A stretch of 47,447 nucleotides of DNA from positions 1 through 47,447 of the forward strand of contig CALKFY010000095.1 in assembly GCA_938084925.1 (NCBI GenBank), written 5' to 3'. The notes beneath the pieces were generated by a model. The model had not been told where the DNA came from and made no database searches. It saw nothing but the letters and a program-made list of their open reading frames with translations. Numbering within the stretch: the stretch's first letter is position 1; every line of letters starts with the position of its first letter. The position numbers and the translations under genes are program-made. Positions 32,149 through 42,169 of this stretch are shown piece by piece. Source of the stretch: an uncultured Pseudomonadales bacterium. GTDB lineage: Bacteria; Pseudomonadota; Gammaproteobacteria; Pseudomonadales; Balneatricaceae.

Positions 32149-34716
32149 TTAATCTCTTACTGGTGGTGGCGCGATAACTTCGCGGCTACCATTGTGGGCT
32201 TGGCTAGTGATAACGCCGGCGGCTTCCATAGCTTCAATCATGCGTGCAGCACGGTTGTAGCCAATCTTAAACTTACGCTGTACAGAAGAAATAGATGCGC
32301 GTCTTGTTTCCGTAACAAAGGCCACGGCTTCGTCATAAAGCTGATCCATTTCTTCTTCGTAATCGCCACCGCCTGTTTGGGCAGAGCCACCCTCGTTATC
32401 ATAAGTACCTTCAATAATGGCGTCTATAAAATTTGGTGAGCCACGTTGCTTCCAGTCCTCAACCACGCGGTGTACTTCATCATCGCTCACAAAGGCGCCG
32501 TGAACACGTTCTGGTACACTCTTGCCCGCAGGCAGATACAACATGTCACCGTGGCCAAGCAGGCTTTCAGCACCGCCTTGATCAAGAATAGTACGAGAAT
32601 CAATTTTGGAACTTACCTGAAAGGCAATACGCGTAGGCACGTTGGCCTTAATTAAACCAGTGATAACATCCACCGATGGACGCTGGGTAGCAAGGATCAA
32701 ATGAATACCAGCGGCACGAGCCTTTTGGGCAATACGTGCAATCAGTTCTTCTACTTTCTTGCCAACGATCATCATCATGTCGGCGAATTCATCTACCACC
32801 ACCACTATGTAAGGTAGATCTTCTAAATATGGACGGTCTGCAGGCGTCTCCCCTGCAAGCTCATCAGGTTTCCACGTAGGGTCTAGAATAGACTCGCCCT
32901 TGGCATTAGCGTTATTCACTTTGGTATTGTAACCAGCGATGTTACGCACCCCTTGAGAGGCCATGATCTTGTAACGACGTTCCATTTCAGCTACACACCA
33001 ACGCAAACCGCCAGCAGCTTCTTTCATGTCCGTGATAACTGGGGCTAATAAATGCGGGATACCATCATAGATAGACAGTTCCAGCATCTTAGGGTCAACT
33101 AGAAGTAGGCGCACCTGATCAGGAGTGGACTTCAACAAGAGACTGATAATCATGGCGTTTACGCCAACGGACTTACCAGAACCCGTAGTACCGGCAACGA
33201 GCAAGTGCGGCATCTTGGCAAGGTCTACCACTACTGGCTTACCAGCGATGTCGTTACCCAACCCCATGGTTAGTGGGCTGCTAGACGTCTGGTAGGTCTT
33301 ACTACCGATGACTTCACTAATACGTACCATTTCGCGATGTTGGTTAGGAATCTCAATGCCAATAACGGATTTACCGGCAATAACCTCAACAACACGCACG
33401 CTCATTACCGCCATGGAACGTGCCAAATCTTTGGCTAGGTTACTGATCTTGCTGACCTTGGTACCTGGCGCAGGTTGTATTTCAAAACGGGTGATCACAG
33501 GTCCGGGGTTTACTTCTACGACCTCTGCTACAACGCCAAAGTCCATAAGCTTGGCTTCTAACAGCTCGCTCATGCGCTCGAGCTCTTCTGTACTCACTCC
33601 TGGGTTTAAGCTAGTTTCAGGTGGGTCCAATAGGCTAACCGGTGGGCACTGCTTACTCTTGATTGCTTTACCATCTTGAGTCGCAGATGAATCACCAGTG
33701 TCTTGTTTGTGGGTTTTTTCTAAGGGTACGATCTTAACGTCACGCTTGCCTGTTTCTGCGCTTGTCGTTGCACTATCAGCGGCGGCTTGAGGCGGTGCTG
33801 GAGTGGGTACTGGTGCTGGCGTAGCGACAGGCTGTTCAGGTGCCTTGGTTTTAGTAACAGGTTTGCGTTTGGGCTTGTCTTCCAAAGCAGACATAACATC
33901 ATCATCACTAAGCGCTTTGTTTTCTGCTGCAGCAAACAACTCAGCAGTGCGCCCTACTTGCACGTTTTGCATAACAGCAGCGTTTTTCGGTTTGCGGCTT
34001 AGGAGGTCCCTAAGGCCACGATAAACAAATGTGGCACTGCGGCTAATAAAGCCAGCCGCTTGATCAGCTTTAGCAGCTGGTTTGGCTTTGGGCGTGTTGG
34101 ACTTATTAGCAAACAAACTACCCCATATAGAACTTGTGTGATGTTCTACCCAGCGTCCGGTAGCTTCGGTTATGCGGCCCCAATTGAGGACCAACAGATG
34201 GCTCATAGCCAAGAATACAATGGTCAATAACAGCAGATTAGCACCAACAATACCCAAAGCCTTAACGATAGGAGGTGCAAAATTGAGTCCTACTACGCCA
34301 CCACTACCACGGGGATAAGCAAGTAGGCTGTTATCAACGTGCATCGCCACTAGCGTACTGGCACCCAGCATAGCTAAGATAAACGCGATCAGCTTATAGA
34401 TGGTGTAGTGTTTGACTTGGGTTTTGGTGCCAACCAGCTGGGATAGGTTACGTGCCATTAGCACTAACGGGATAACAAAGGCCACAGCGCCAAACAGTAG
34501 GAACAACAAGCTAGCTACGTCAGCGCCAATATCCCCACCTAAATTCTTTACGGAAGGAGCATCGCTAGAAACCAAAAAGCTACGATCTAAAGGGTCATAA
34601 CTTACTAAGGCAATGGCAAGATAAATACCTATAGCAAGTAACAATAAGCGAAAGCCATACCAGCTATACTTTTGATATAGCGTTTCTAGACTGAAAGACA
34701 TTTTAACCTTGGTCAC
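32149..34716 (-). CDS. ftsK: DNA translocase FtsK
   Basis: An 855-aa septal DNA pump. The N-terminus has four or five membrane helices (to about residue 190). A short Pro/Ala/Lys-rich linker follows (about 280-370). The motor has Walker [12 protein letters not shown] (near residues 507-516), Walker [13 protein letters not shown], and the C-terminal winged-helix gamma domain ([20 protein letters not shown]) that reads KOPS and activates XerD at dif. GTG 34716 has AAGGA 8 bases upstream; ATG 34701 is an alternative. Its linker is far shorter than in E. coli, but comparable with Pseudomonas-type FtsK. The dif site lies about 9 kb away. Confidence 0.96.
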   Translation of the reverse strand: MTKVKMSFSLETLYQKYSWYGFRLLLLAIGIYLAIALVSYDPLDRSFLVSSDAPSVKNLGGDIGADVASLLFLLFGAVAFVIPLVLMARNLSQLVGTKTQVKHYTIYKLIAFILAMLGASTLVAMHVDNSLLAYPRGSGGVVGLNFAPPIVKALGIVGANLLLLTIVFLAMSHLLVLNWGRITEATGRWVEHHTSSIWGSLFANKSNTPKAKPAAKADQAAGFISRSATFVYRGLRDLLSRKPKNAAVMQNVQVGRTAELFAAAENKALSDDDVMSALEDKPKRKPVTKTKAPEQPVATPAPVPTPAPPQAAADSATTSAETGKRDVKIVPLEKTHKQDTGDSSATQDGKAIKSKQCPPVSLLDPPETSLNPGVSTEELERMSELLEAKLMDFGVVAEVVEVNPGPVITRFEIQPAPGTKVSKISNLAKDLARSMAVMSVRVVEVIAGKSVIGIEIPNQHREMVRISEVIGSKTYQTSSSPLTMGLGNDIAGKPVVVDLAKMPHLLVAGTTGSGKSVGVNAMIISLLLKSTPDQVRLLLVDPKMLELSIYDGIPHLLAPVITDMKEAAGGLRWCVAEMERRYKIMASQGVRNIAGYNTKVNNANAKGESILDPTWKPDELAGETPADRPYLEDLPYIVVVVDEFADMMMIVGKKVEELIARIAQKARAAGIHLILATQRPSVDVITGLIKANVPTRIAFQVSSKIDSRTILDQGGAESLLGHGDMLYLPAGKSVPERVHGAFVSDDEVHRVVEDWKQRGSPNFIDAIIEGTYDNEGGSAQTGGGDYEEEMDQLYDEAVAFVTETRRASISSVQRKFKIGYNRAARMIEAMEAAGVITSQAHNGSREVIAPPPVRD

Positions 34717-34977
34717 TAATAATTCCTTTATACCGAGTATGGCAGCGCCGCCTTGTTACTTTATTCTTTTGACTTGATATTACAAGGGTTTAACCTTTCA
34801 AATTATACACATGCATTGAGTTTAGATGACTAATTTGACGAAAAAAGTTAATAAATATATAAAAATAGTGGATTTCCCGAACATAGAATTTAACATTTGC
34901 ACTTAGGGTGGGTTTTATCCGCTTAAATGAAGTAATATACTGTGTTGAAACGCATGTTAATCAAATGCCGGTGAATT

Positions 34978-35826
34978 ATGACAAATGCTACTGCTAACTA
35001 CGCTGAACGCTCCAACCGAATGCTGACTTTTATGCTTGGTGATACTCGCTTTGCAATTGATATTTCTAGCATCCTGTCCATCACCGATGATTTTGACAAG
35101 CTTGAGCGTTCTAGCAATCATCAAGATGCCTTTTTAGGCTACTTGTACTATCGCAATAAGCCAGTGAACACGTTTGAAATTTCTTCCCTGTTGGGTCGTC
35201 AATCCAACCGTCAGTTGCTGACCAACACCATTGGCGCTTTGCAAGAAGCTGAAAACGACCACGTCAAATGGGTGCAAGCACTAGAATCGGCCTTGCATGG
35301 AGACGGTACTTTTGAATTACCTCGTAGCGCTAGTCAATGTAGCTTTGATACTTGGCTGGGTGAACAGACTGGCAGCGCCGACGATACCACTCGTGCATTG
35401 CTACAACGCTTTAAGGGCCCTCATGCAGAATTCCACGCGCTTGCCGATAAGTTGCTAAAGATTAAGAACACCGATGGTGACGAAGCAGCATTGAAAGAAC
35501 TGCGTAGCCAAAAGCGTGGCTTGATTAACGAAGCAGCTCGTTTGTTTAAGTATGCACAAGAACAATTAAAGTCTTCCGTTCATCCGGTTGTACTTTATAT
35601 CACTCGTGATGGTGTAACCCCTTGGTTTGCTTTGATCTTGGATAGCATGGATGACATCGTATCCTACGAAGAAGAACAGTTTACTCAGTTACGTGACTTT
35701 GAATTCGAAAGCTCCTCAAACAGGGCCAATGATCCGGTTTATGGCTATATCCACAACCCAGATACTAACGAACAAGACTGCCTTATTCTTTCAGCAGCTC
35801 GCTTAGCCCAGCTTATTGATCACTAG
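34978..35826 (+). CDS. CheW-like protein with an inserted chemoreceptor zinc-binding (CZB) domain
   Basis: A 282-aa soluble protein. Residues about 14-75 look like the first half of CheW (LTFMLGDTRFAIDISSILSI; FLGYLYYRNKPVNTFEISSL) and about 198-280 like the second half (VVLYITRDGVTPWFALILDS; DCLILSAARLAQLI). Between them is a CZB domain with the full 3His/1Cys ligand set: His95 (HVKWVQAL), Cys121 (CSFDTW), His149 and His153 (HAEFH). CZB domains bind zinc and sense zinc or hypochlorite in chemoreceptors and cyclases. I infer a metal- or oxidant-responsive coupling protein. No che genes are adjacent; ftsK lies divergently upstream. Confidence 0.78.
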   Translation: MTNATANYAERSNRMLTFMLGDTRFAIDISSILSITDDFDKLERSSNHQDAFLGYLYYRNKPVNTFEISSLLGRQSNRQLLTNTIGALQEAENDHVKWVQALESALHGDGTFELPRSASQCSFDTWLGEQTGSADDTTRALLQRFKGPHAEFHALADKLLKIKNTDGDEAALKELRSQKRGLINEAARLFKYAQEQLKSSVHPVVLYITRDGVTPWFALILDSMDDIVSYEEEQFTQLRDFEFESSSNRANDPVYGYIHNPDTNEQDCLILSAARLAQLIDH

Positions 35827-35850
35827 TTCTTATATAAATAAGGCATAGTC

Positions 35851-36549
35851 ATGCCCCTGTACCAGCTTCATAAAGACCATGTAGGCTTTCCACCTATTAC
35901 AGAGGTACTGAAAGATCCAGCAGGTTTGCTTGCTGTAGGGGGCGACCTCTCCGTAGAACGATTATTAAACGCTTATTCTAGCGGTATTTTTCCTTGGTAC
36001 AGTGATGGTGAGCCTATCCTCTGGTGGGCACCTATGCCGCGTATGGTACTAGCCCCGTCTCAGATTCATGTATCCCGTAGTATGGCTAAGTTGATCCGCC
36101 AAGAAACTTATCAAATCACCTTTGATCATGCTTTCGAGCGTGTTATCCAGCAATGTGCCGACACCCCAAGAGCCGGGCAGCCGGATGAAGACGCCACCTG
36201 GATTTTGCCAGAAATGCAGGATGCTTATACTCAACTCTACCATGCCGGCTATGCTCACAGTATAGAAATATGGGACCAATCCACCTTGGTGGGAGGCCTG
36301 TATGGAATAGCCATTGGCAAGATGTTCTTTGGCGAATCCATGTTTAGCCATCGTAGTAATGTGTCTAAGCTAGCCTTTATTGCCCTTGCAAGATTATTAG
36401 AACAATGGCAGTTTGAGCTAATAGATTGCCAGCTTCCCACTGAGCATTTGTCTAGCCTAGGTGCTAAACCTATTGAAATAGCAGAATTTCAGCAATTTCT
36501 ATGTAACAATAACGAACAAGGTCTAGGTAGCAATTGGGATAGCATATAG
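35851..36549 (+). CDS. aat: Leucyl/phenylalanyl-tRNA-protein transferase
   Basis: A 232-aa GNAT-fold enzyme that attaches Leu or Phe to N-terminal Lys/Arg, creating N-degrons. Hallmarks: GLLAVGGDLSVERLLNAYSS, GIFPWYSDGEPILWWAPMPR, GGLYGIAIGKMFFGESMFSH and IDCQLPTEHLSSLGA. It starts 24 bp after the CheW/CZB gene and is followed by bpt. Confidence 0.97.
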   Translation: MPLYQLHKDHVGFPPITEVLKDPAGLLAVGGDLSVERLLNAYSSGIFPWYSDGEPILWWAPMPRMVLAPSQIHVSRSMAKLIRQETYQITFDHAFERVIQQCADTPRAGQPDEDATWILPEMQDAYTQLYHAGYAHSIEIWDQSTLVGGLYGIAIGKMFFGESMFSHRSNVSKLAFIALARLLEQWQFELIDCQLPTEHLSSLGAKPIEIAEFQQFLCNNNEQGLGSNWDSI

Positions 36550-36599
36550 AGCTATTTACCAGACGTTCCCCACATTTGAGCAACAACAGAGCAATAATC

Positions 36600-37325
36600 A
36601 TGGATGAAAAACTGCTAAACCAATTGGTCTTCTTCCCTACTCCGGATTCTCCTTGCAGTTATCTGCCTGATCGCGAATCAAGGTCCATATTTCTACACCC
36701 AGACCAAGCCATTGATCGAGCTTTGTATAGCCAGTTAAATCAGCTTGGTTTTCGTCGTAGTGGTGCTCACCTTTATCGTCCTTGGTGTGACAGCTGCCAG
36801 GCATGCCAGTCAGTGCGAGTCATCACGCAAGACTTCACACTTTCTCGTAATCAAAAGCGTGTGCTTAGCCGCAATAAAGATCTGCAAGTTGAATGGTGTC
36901 GAGCCGAAGCCACGGCAGAAAATTATGACCTTTATCAACGCTACATAGAACTACGCCATGACGACGGAGACATGTACCCGCCGTCCTATGATCAGTTTGT
37001 TAGCTTCCTCTGCCAGCCTCCGCAAGGCGTAGAGAACTACTTTCTGAGCTTTCGGAAGGATGACAAGCTTGTGGCTGTGGCCGTTGTAGATATGCTACCA
37101 GATGGCGTGTCGGCTATTTACACCTATTACGACCCCAAAGAAGAGGCTCGTAGCCTAGGCAAGCTAGCGATACTGTGGTTGATTAATTGGGCGAAACAGC
37201 AGCAGTTGCCCCATGTTTACCTAGGTTATTGGATAGAAGATTGTAAAAAAATGAGTTACAAATCCGACTATCAGCCCCAAGAACTGTTTAATGGCCTACA
37301 ATGGGAACCACTTAGGATACGTTGA
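36600..37325 (+). CDS. bpt: Aspartate/glutamate leucyltransferase (Bpt)
   Basis: A 241-aa arginyl-transferase-family enzyme which, in bacteria, adds Leu to N-terminal Asp/Glu. Conserved: PCSYLPDRESRSIFLHP, the cysteine cluster WCDSCQACQSVRV, YTYYDPKEEARSLGK, VYLGYWIEDCKKMSYKSDYQ. ATG 36600 (MDEKLLNQ) fits the family N-terminus better than an upstream TTG. Together with aat and clpS/clpA this completes the N-degron route. Confidence 0.95.
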   Translation: MDEKLLNQLVFFPTPDSPCSYLPDRESRSIFLHPDQAIDRALYSQLNQLGFRRSGAHLYRPWCDSCQACQSVRVITQDFTLSRNQKRVLSRNKDLQVEWCRAEATAENYDLYQRYIELRHDDGDMYPPSYDQFVSFLCQPPQGVENYFLSFRKDDKLVAVAVVDMLPDGVSAIYTYYDPKEEARSLGKLAILWLINWAKQQQLPHVYLGYWIEDCKKMSYKSDYQPQELFNGLQWEPLRIR

Positions 37326-37443
37326 AGTCTCCCAGACTAGGCAGTAAATAACCTAAAACACCAAAGAGCTTTTGCAATTTGCGCTAAATTGGGGCAAAAT
37401 GGCGCGCTCTAAATGACCCTTAACACTACTTTTTGAGGCTTTA

Positions 37444-37662
37444 ATGGCTAAAGAAGATCAGATTGAAATGGAAGGCACGATTGTCGATACCCTTCCTAAC
37501 ACCATGTTCCGTGTAGAACTTGAAAACGGACACATCGTAACAGCACATATATCAGGCAAGATGCGCAAGCACTATATCCGTATTCTTACTGGCGATAAGG
37601 TAAAGGTTGAAATGACACCTTACGACCTAACTAAAGGCCGCATCACTTACCGCGCCCGCTAA
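37444..37662 (+). CDS. infA: Translation initiation factor IF-1
   Basis: A 72-aa OB-fold protein, the exact usual length ([51 protein letters not shown]). It binds the ribosomal A site during initiation. The aat-bpt-infA order is conserved in Pseudomonas and relatives. Confidence 0.98.
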   Translation: MAKEDQIEMEGTIVDTLPNTMFRVELENGHIVTAHISGKMRKHYIRILTGDKVKVEMTPYDLTKGRITYRAR

Positions 37663-37673
37663 TCCAGTTTGCA

Positions 37674-37710
37674 TAAAAAAAGAGGTTAATGATTCATTAA
37701 CCTCTTTTTT
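37674..37710 (+). terminator. Bidirectional terminator between infA and clpA
   Basis: AGAGGTTAATGA (37681-37692) pairs with TCATTAACCTCT (37694-37705), with a run of As before and Ts after. A second hairpin, GCCTGG/CCAGGC, lies at 37716-37737 nearer to clpA. Confidence 0.92.
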
Positions 37711-37763
37711 GTGTGCCTGGCTTTTATCAACCAGGCCCATTCTAGCTATTACCCTATTTCCTT

Positions 37764-40031
37764 CTAGGCAGGATCAAGTAACTTCACTTGTCGCTTTGCA
37801 GGCTCGGCATGCAACACGATTTCGTCAGTGTCCTTATCAATATCAACCTTCAGTACGCCACCCGTATCGGCTAGCTCACCAAACAACAGTATCTCGGCCA
37901 TAGGTTTTTTCAGTTTTTGCTGAATCAAGCGTGCCATAGGGCGTGCCCCCATATCCGCATCATAGCCGTTCTTGCCAAACCATTGGCGTGCGGTTTGGCT
38001 AACTTGCATGTGCACCTGCTTCTCATCTAGCTGAACTTGTAGTTCTTCGAGGAACTTGTCGACAACGCCTAGAATCACCTCTTCTGGCAATTTTCCAAAC
38101 TGGATGATGTCGTCTAGGCGGTTACGGAACTCAGGGCTAAATAGCTTTTTCAGTGCTTCCATGCCATCGGTAGTATGGTCCTGCTTGGTGAAACCAATAG
38201 AGCTACGGCTCATGGCTTCGGCGCCAGCATTAGTGGTCATGATTAATACCACGTTACGGAAGTCCGTCTTGCGGCTGTTGTTGTCTGTAAGGGTGCCGTT
38301 ATCCATCACTTGCAGAAGAATATTAAACACTTCTGGATGGGCCTTTTCGATTTCATCCAACAACAATACACAGTGTGGATTTTGGGTAATCGCTTCGGTA
38401 AGCAAACCACCTTGATCAAAGCCTACATAACCTGGAGGGGCACCGATCAAGCGCGATACGGTGTGACGCTCCATGTACTCAGACATATCAAAGCGCACCA
38501 GCTCCATGCCCATAATACGTGCCAACTGCTGGGTGACTTCAGTTTTACCAACACCTGTTGGACCAGAGAACAAGAAGCTACCAACAGGCTTGTTAGCTGC
38601 AGCCAAACCAGCACGGGCTAGTTTGATAGCGTTAGTGAGCGTGGCAATCGCCTCGTCCTGACCAAATACTACCTGCTTTAGGTTCTTATCAAGATTCGCC
38701 AACTGCTCACGGTCACTAGAAGACACGCTTTTGGCTGGAATACGTGCTATTTTCGCTACTACGGCTTCAACTTCCGCCACACCAATACTTTTAGCGCGCT
38801 TGTCTTCGGTTAATAGCTGCTGGTAGGCACCGGCCTCGTCAATGACGTCGATAGCCTTATCAGGCATCTTCTTATCGGTGATGTAACGATCGGCGAGTTC
38901 TGCTGCTGCATCAACGGCTTCGCTATCGTAGCTAACCTGATGATGTTCTTCAAAGCGAGATAGCAAGCCACGTAAGATTGCTTGCGTGTCGCTAACATTA
39001 GGCTCATCAACGTCTATCTTTTGGAAACGACGCGCCAAGGCGTGATCTTTTTCAAAGATACCGCGAAATTCTGTAAAGGTTGTGGAACCAATGCAGCGCA
39101 ACTTGCCTGAGCTAAGTGCTGGCTTTAATAGGTTGGATGCATCCATGGAACCACCAGAGGTAGAACCGGCACCAATGATGGTGTGAATTTCATCAATAAA
39201 CAGGATAGCATCTGGATGCTTTTCGATATCTTTTAGCAATTCTTTCAAGCGCTTTTCAAAGTCACCGCGGTACTTAGTGCCCGCCAGCAAAGAACCCATA
39301 TCTAAAGAGTATACTTGAGCATTGGCCATAACAGCTGGCACCTTGCCCTGCTCTATTTGATAGGCCAAGCCTTCGGCAATGGCTGTTTTACCAACACCAG
39401 CGTCACCCACCAATAAAGGATTGTTTTTACGGCGGCGGCACAAAACCTGAATCAAGCGTTCTAGCTCTTTGCCTCGCCCTACCAAAGGATCAATACGGTT
39501 GGCTTGTACTTCGGCATTCAAGTGCGTGGTGTACTTCATCAAACCGCTTTCAGAGGCTTCACCATCCACAGTTTCGTGTTCACCAGCTTCGCTGTCCTCG
39601 GCACTAACGCCATGGGACAAGTAGTTAACCACGTCCACGCGTTCTATTTGCGACTTATTAAGTAGGTACACTGCCTGACTTTCGGTTTCGCTAAAGATAG
39701 CGACCAACACGTTGGCTCCGGTGACTTCAAGTTTGCCAGAGGACTGCACATGGAACACGGCACGCTGTAATACACGCTGAAAACCCAAGGTTGGCTGAAC
39801 TTCTACTTCTACGACGTCTTCTGGTAGCAAAGGCGTAGTTTCAGCGATAAAAGCTTCTAGTTGAGTACGCAAACCATTAATGTCGGCTTCACAGGCGGTA
39901 AGCACATCAGCAGCAGCATTGTTATCTAGCAAAGCCAGCAACAGGTGTTCTACCGTCATAAACTCATGACGGTTGTGGCTAGCCTGATTAAAGGCTTGGG
40001 ACAAACTCTGTTCAATATCACGATCTAACAT
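37764..40031 (-). CDS. clpA: ATP-dependent Clp protease ATP-binding subunit ClpA
   Basis: A 755-aa Hsp100 unfoldase of ClpP. The N domain (about 1-145; MLDRDIEQSLSQAFNQASHN) binds ClpS. AAA-1 has VGDAGVGKTAIAEGL, and AAA-2 has FSGPTGVGKTEVTQQLARI and LLDEIEKAHPEVFN. The AAA-2 region carries the IGL-type ClpP loop (IGFTKQ here lies in the equivalent stretch; exact loop to be confirmed). The ATG at 40031 has GGAGGAAT upstream and lies two bases past the clpS stop. Confidence 0.97.
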   Translation of the reverse strand: MLDRDIEQSLSQAFNQASHNRHEFMTVEHLLLALLDNNAAADVLTACEADINGLRTQLEAFIAETTPLLPEDVVEVEVQPTLGFQRVLQRAVFHVQSSGKLEVTGANVLVAIFSETESQAVYLLNKSQIERVDVVNYLSHGVSAEDSEAGEHETVDGEASESGLMKYTTHLNAEVQANRIDPLVGRGKELERLIQVLCRRRKNNPLLVGDAGVGKTAIAEGLAYQIEQGKVPAVMANAQVYSLDMGSLLAGTKYRGDFEKRLKELLKDIEKHPDAILFIDEIHTIIGAGSTSGGSMDASNLLKPALSSGKLRCIGSTTFTEFRGIFEKDHALARRFQKIDVDEPNVSDTQAILRGLLSRFEEHHQVSYDSEAVDAAAELADRYITDKKMPDKAIDVIDEAGAYQQLLTEDKRAKSIGVAEVEAVVAKIARIPAKSVSSSDREQLANLDKNLKQVVFGQDEAIATLTNAIKLARAGLAAANKPVGSFLFSGPTGVGKTEVTQQLARIMGMELVRFDMSEYMERHTVSRLIGAPPGYVGFDQGGLLTEAITQNPHCVLLLDEIEKAHPEVFNILLQVMDNGTLTDNNSRKTDFRNVVLIMTTNAGAEAMSRSSIGFTKQDHTTDGMEALKKLFSPEFRNRLDDIIQFGKLPEEVILGVVDKFLEELQVQLDEKQVHMQVSQTARQWFGKNGYDADMGARPMARLIQQKLKKPMAEILLFGELADTGGVLKVDIDKDTDEIVLHAEPAKRQVKLLDPA

Positions 40032-40033
40032 GT

Positions 40034-40384
40034 TTATTCCTCCACCGGTTCTACTTCGCAAAGCAAAGGATGTTTGTTTTGCCGTGAATACTGATTCACC
40101 TGGGCGGCTTTAGTTTCTGCAATGTCCTTAGTATATATACCGCACACGCCCTTGCCTTGGGTATGTACCGCTAGCATGATTTGTGTAGCCTGCTCTTCGT
40201 TATGACGGAAGAAGCTAATCAATATATCAATGACAAATTCCATTGGCGTATAGTCATCGTTCAACAATACCACCTTGTACATGGACGGTGGTTGCAGCTG
40301 TTGTTCGCTACGTTCTAATACCTGCAAGCCGAGATTGTCTTCTGGATGCCCTTCGTCTTGGCTATTACGGATCAAATTGTTCAT
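40034..40384 (-). CDS. clpS: ClpS adaptor for N-degron substrates
   Basis: A 116-aa adaptor that delivers N-degron proteins to ClpA. The binding-pocket region is [20 protein letters not shown], with the conserved Asn-Asp and Met, followed by the ClpA-binding histidine helix. The unstructured N-terminal tail (about 1-34) is typical. Divergent from cspD, as in E. coli. Confidence 0.97.
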   Translation of the reverse strand: MNNLIRNSQDEGHPEDNLGLQVLERSEQQLQPPSMYKVVLLNDDYTPMEFVIDILISFFRHNEEQATQIMLAVHTQGKGVCGIYTKDIAETKAAQVNQYSRQNKHPLLCEVEPVEE

Positions 40385-40603
40385 GGAGAAAATCGTTCCT
40401 AACTATTTTGAACTATGTATATGTTTGATTATTGGGGCTGTTGCCCTGATTTTCCAGAGCAAGATGAAAATTCACTGCTAATATCAATAGAGAACGTTGC
40501 CAACAACTGTATTCGTCTCTGCTTTTGCCTCACTTAAGCCTTGCTGACAGAGCTTGTATCGACCTTCACAAGTTTTAGTTTAAGTATTACCGAGGTATAA
40601 ACA

Positions 40604-40831
40604 ATGCAATCCGGCACAGTGAAATGGTTTAACAATGCCAAAGGCTACGGCTTTGTGGTTTCCGAAGATAACCAAGAACTAGATGTATTTGTACACTATT
40701 CTGCGATACAAGGCGAAGGTTACAAAAGCCTCAAAGCAGGCCAGCCCGTTACCTATGACCTTAACCTAGGCCCCAAAGGTCCACAAGCAACCAATATTGA
40801 GCTGATAGACAAAGCGCCTTCTGAAAGCTAA
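40604..40831 (+). CDS. cspD: Cold-shock-domain protein CspD
   Basis: A 75-aa OB-fold nucleic-acid-binding protein with RNP1 (KGYGFV) and RNP2 (VFVHYSAI) motifs. The placement divergent to clpS-clpA is the classical cspD context; in E. coli CspD is induced in stationary phase and inhibits replication. The 219-bp intergenic region upstream shows only a GAGG ribosome-binding site that I can support. Confidence 0.9.
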   Translation: MQSGTVKWFNNAKGYGFVVSEDNQELDVFVHYSAIQGEGYKSLKAGQPVTYDLNLGPKGPQATNIELIDKAPSES

Positions 40832-40897
40832 ACAAGTGAATTAAATCCTTAGTTTAGGCATAATAGCGGCACAAATTAGTGCCGCTAGAGTGCATCT

Positions 40898-41557
40898 GTG
40901 CCCAATATCATCGTTTTTAACAAACCCTTCAAAGTACTTTGCCAATTTACTGACCAAGAACAGCGCGCTACCTTGGCAGATTACATTACAGACAAGGGCT
41001 ACTACCCTGCTGGTCGTTTAGACTATGATTCCGAAGGCTTGATGCTATTAACTAACGATGGCCAGGCTCAGCACCATATTGCTAACCCACGCCACAAGAT
41101 GCCCAAAACCTATTGGATACAAGTAGAAGGCATTGTAGAAGAACCTCAATTAGCCAAACTACGCAAAGGTGTGGAACTAAAAGATGGTTGGACTAAACCC
41201 GCTCAGGTTAGCCTACTCAATGAAGATCATGTGAATGCAATCTTGTGGGAGCGTGTACCACCTATTCGCGAACGCAAGAATAGCCCCACTGCTTGGTTGA
41301 GCATTACTATTACCGAAGGTCGCAATCGTCAAGTACGACGCATGACGGCTGCCGTAGACCTGCCTACTTTACGCTTAGTCCGTGTTGCCATTGGTCATTG
41401 GCAATTAGATGGTTTGCAACCAGGAAAATCTCGCCAGGACCAACTTAACCTACCTGCCTCAGCAGCTAAGCCCTCTGCCAGATACAAGGCCAGTGCAAAA
41501 CATAAAACTAGCAAGCGACCAAATACCGGCCACAAGCCTCAATCGCGCCAGCGCTGA
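40898..41557 (+). CDS. rluE: 23S rRNA pseudouridine synthase RluE
   Basis: A 219-aa RsuA-family enzyme that isomerises U2457 of 23S rRNA. Catalytic Asp is in the AGRLDYDSEGLMLLTNDG block; also KTYWIQVEGIVEE, ITEGRNRQVRRMTAAVDLPT, and RLVRVAIG. Lacks an S4 domain, as RluE does. The start is GTG. The last ~40 residues are basic and low-complexity. Its 3' end overlaps the convergent moaE by 19 bp. Confidence 0.92.
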   Translation: MPNIIVFNKPFKVLCQFTDQEQRATLADYITDKGYYPAGRLDYDSEGLMLLTNDGQAQHHIANPRHKMPKTYWIQVEGIVEEPQLAKLRKGVELKDGWTKPAQVSLLNEDHVNAILWERVPPIRERKNSPTAWLSITITEGRNRQVRRMTAAVDLPTLRLVRVAIGHWQLDGLQPGKSRQDQLNLPASAAKPSARYKASAKHKTSKRPNTGHKPQSRQR

Positions 41558-42006
41558 TCTGCCTGTCTATCCGTTTCCTTGGCATCAACCCAATGCTTAC
41601 CAGCATCGGTAATTTCAGCCTTCCAAAACGGTGCATCCTGCTTAAGATAGTCCATGATGTATTCACAAGCCGCAAAGGCATCCTTACGATGGCGTGACGA
41701 CACACCTACCATAACAATTTGATCATGACGCTTAAGTACACCTACACGGTGCACTAGATGTACGCCCAACAAATCCCAACGCTTACGCGCCGCAACGATG
41801 ATATTGGCCAAACTCGCTTCCGTCATACCTGGGTAATGCTCTAGCTCCATGGCTTCTACAGCGCTATCATCAAGGTCCCGCACAAGACCTGTAAACATGA
41901 CAACGGCACCAGTACTTGCAGGATCAAGCTGCGTTAATTGCTGGTAATGCGCCTGCATATCGAAGTCTGCTTGTTGCACGCTGATTAAATCGTTGCTGTT
42001 TGCCAT
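41539..42006 (-). CDS. moaE: Molybdopterin synthase catalytic subunit MoaE
   Basis: A 155-aa protein that, with MoaD thiocarboxylate, converts cPMP to molybdopterin. Conserved: GAVVMFTGLVRDLDD, LEHYPGMTEASL, HRVGVLKRHDQIVMVGVSS, RHRKDAFAACEYIMDYLKQD, and APFWKAE with the catalytic lysine. No other moa gene is adjacent, so the rest of molybdenum cofactor synthesis is elsewhere. Confidence 0.95.
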   Translation of the reverse strand: MANSNDLISVQQADFDMQAHYQQLTQLDPASTGAVVMFTGLVRDLDDSAVEAMELEHYPGMTEASLANIIVAARKRWDLLGVHLVHRVGVLKRHDQIVMVGVSSRHRKDAFAACEYIMDYLKQDAPFWKAEITDAGKHWVDAKETDRQADQRWRD

Positions 42007-42169
42007 ATCTAAATCGTTATTCCTGTATATATTCTGTCTTTAATGCGCTTTGCACGGGTATTTGCACTGGCCTAAAATGCCTAATTTGCGGTAAAATACG
42101 CACCCTCAAATCAGTTATTTCTGGGCCTTGATAATATTAAGCTCCAGAGTCATGAAGACCTAAAGTACT

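Noticed and set aside
33308-33679. Long open frames antisense to ftsK, serS, rarA, uvrC and clpA
   Set aside because: They lie opposite well-conserved genes, lack ribosome-binding sites and have no recognisable protein features.
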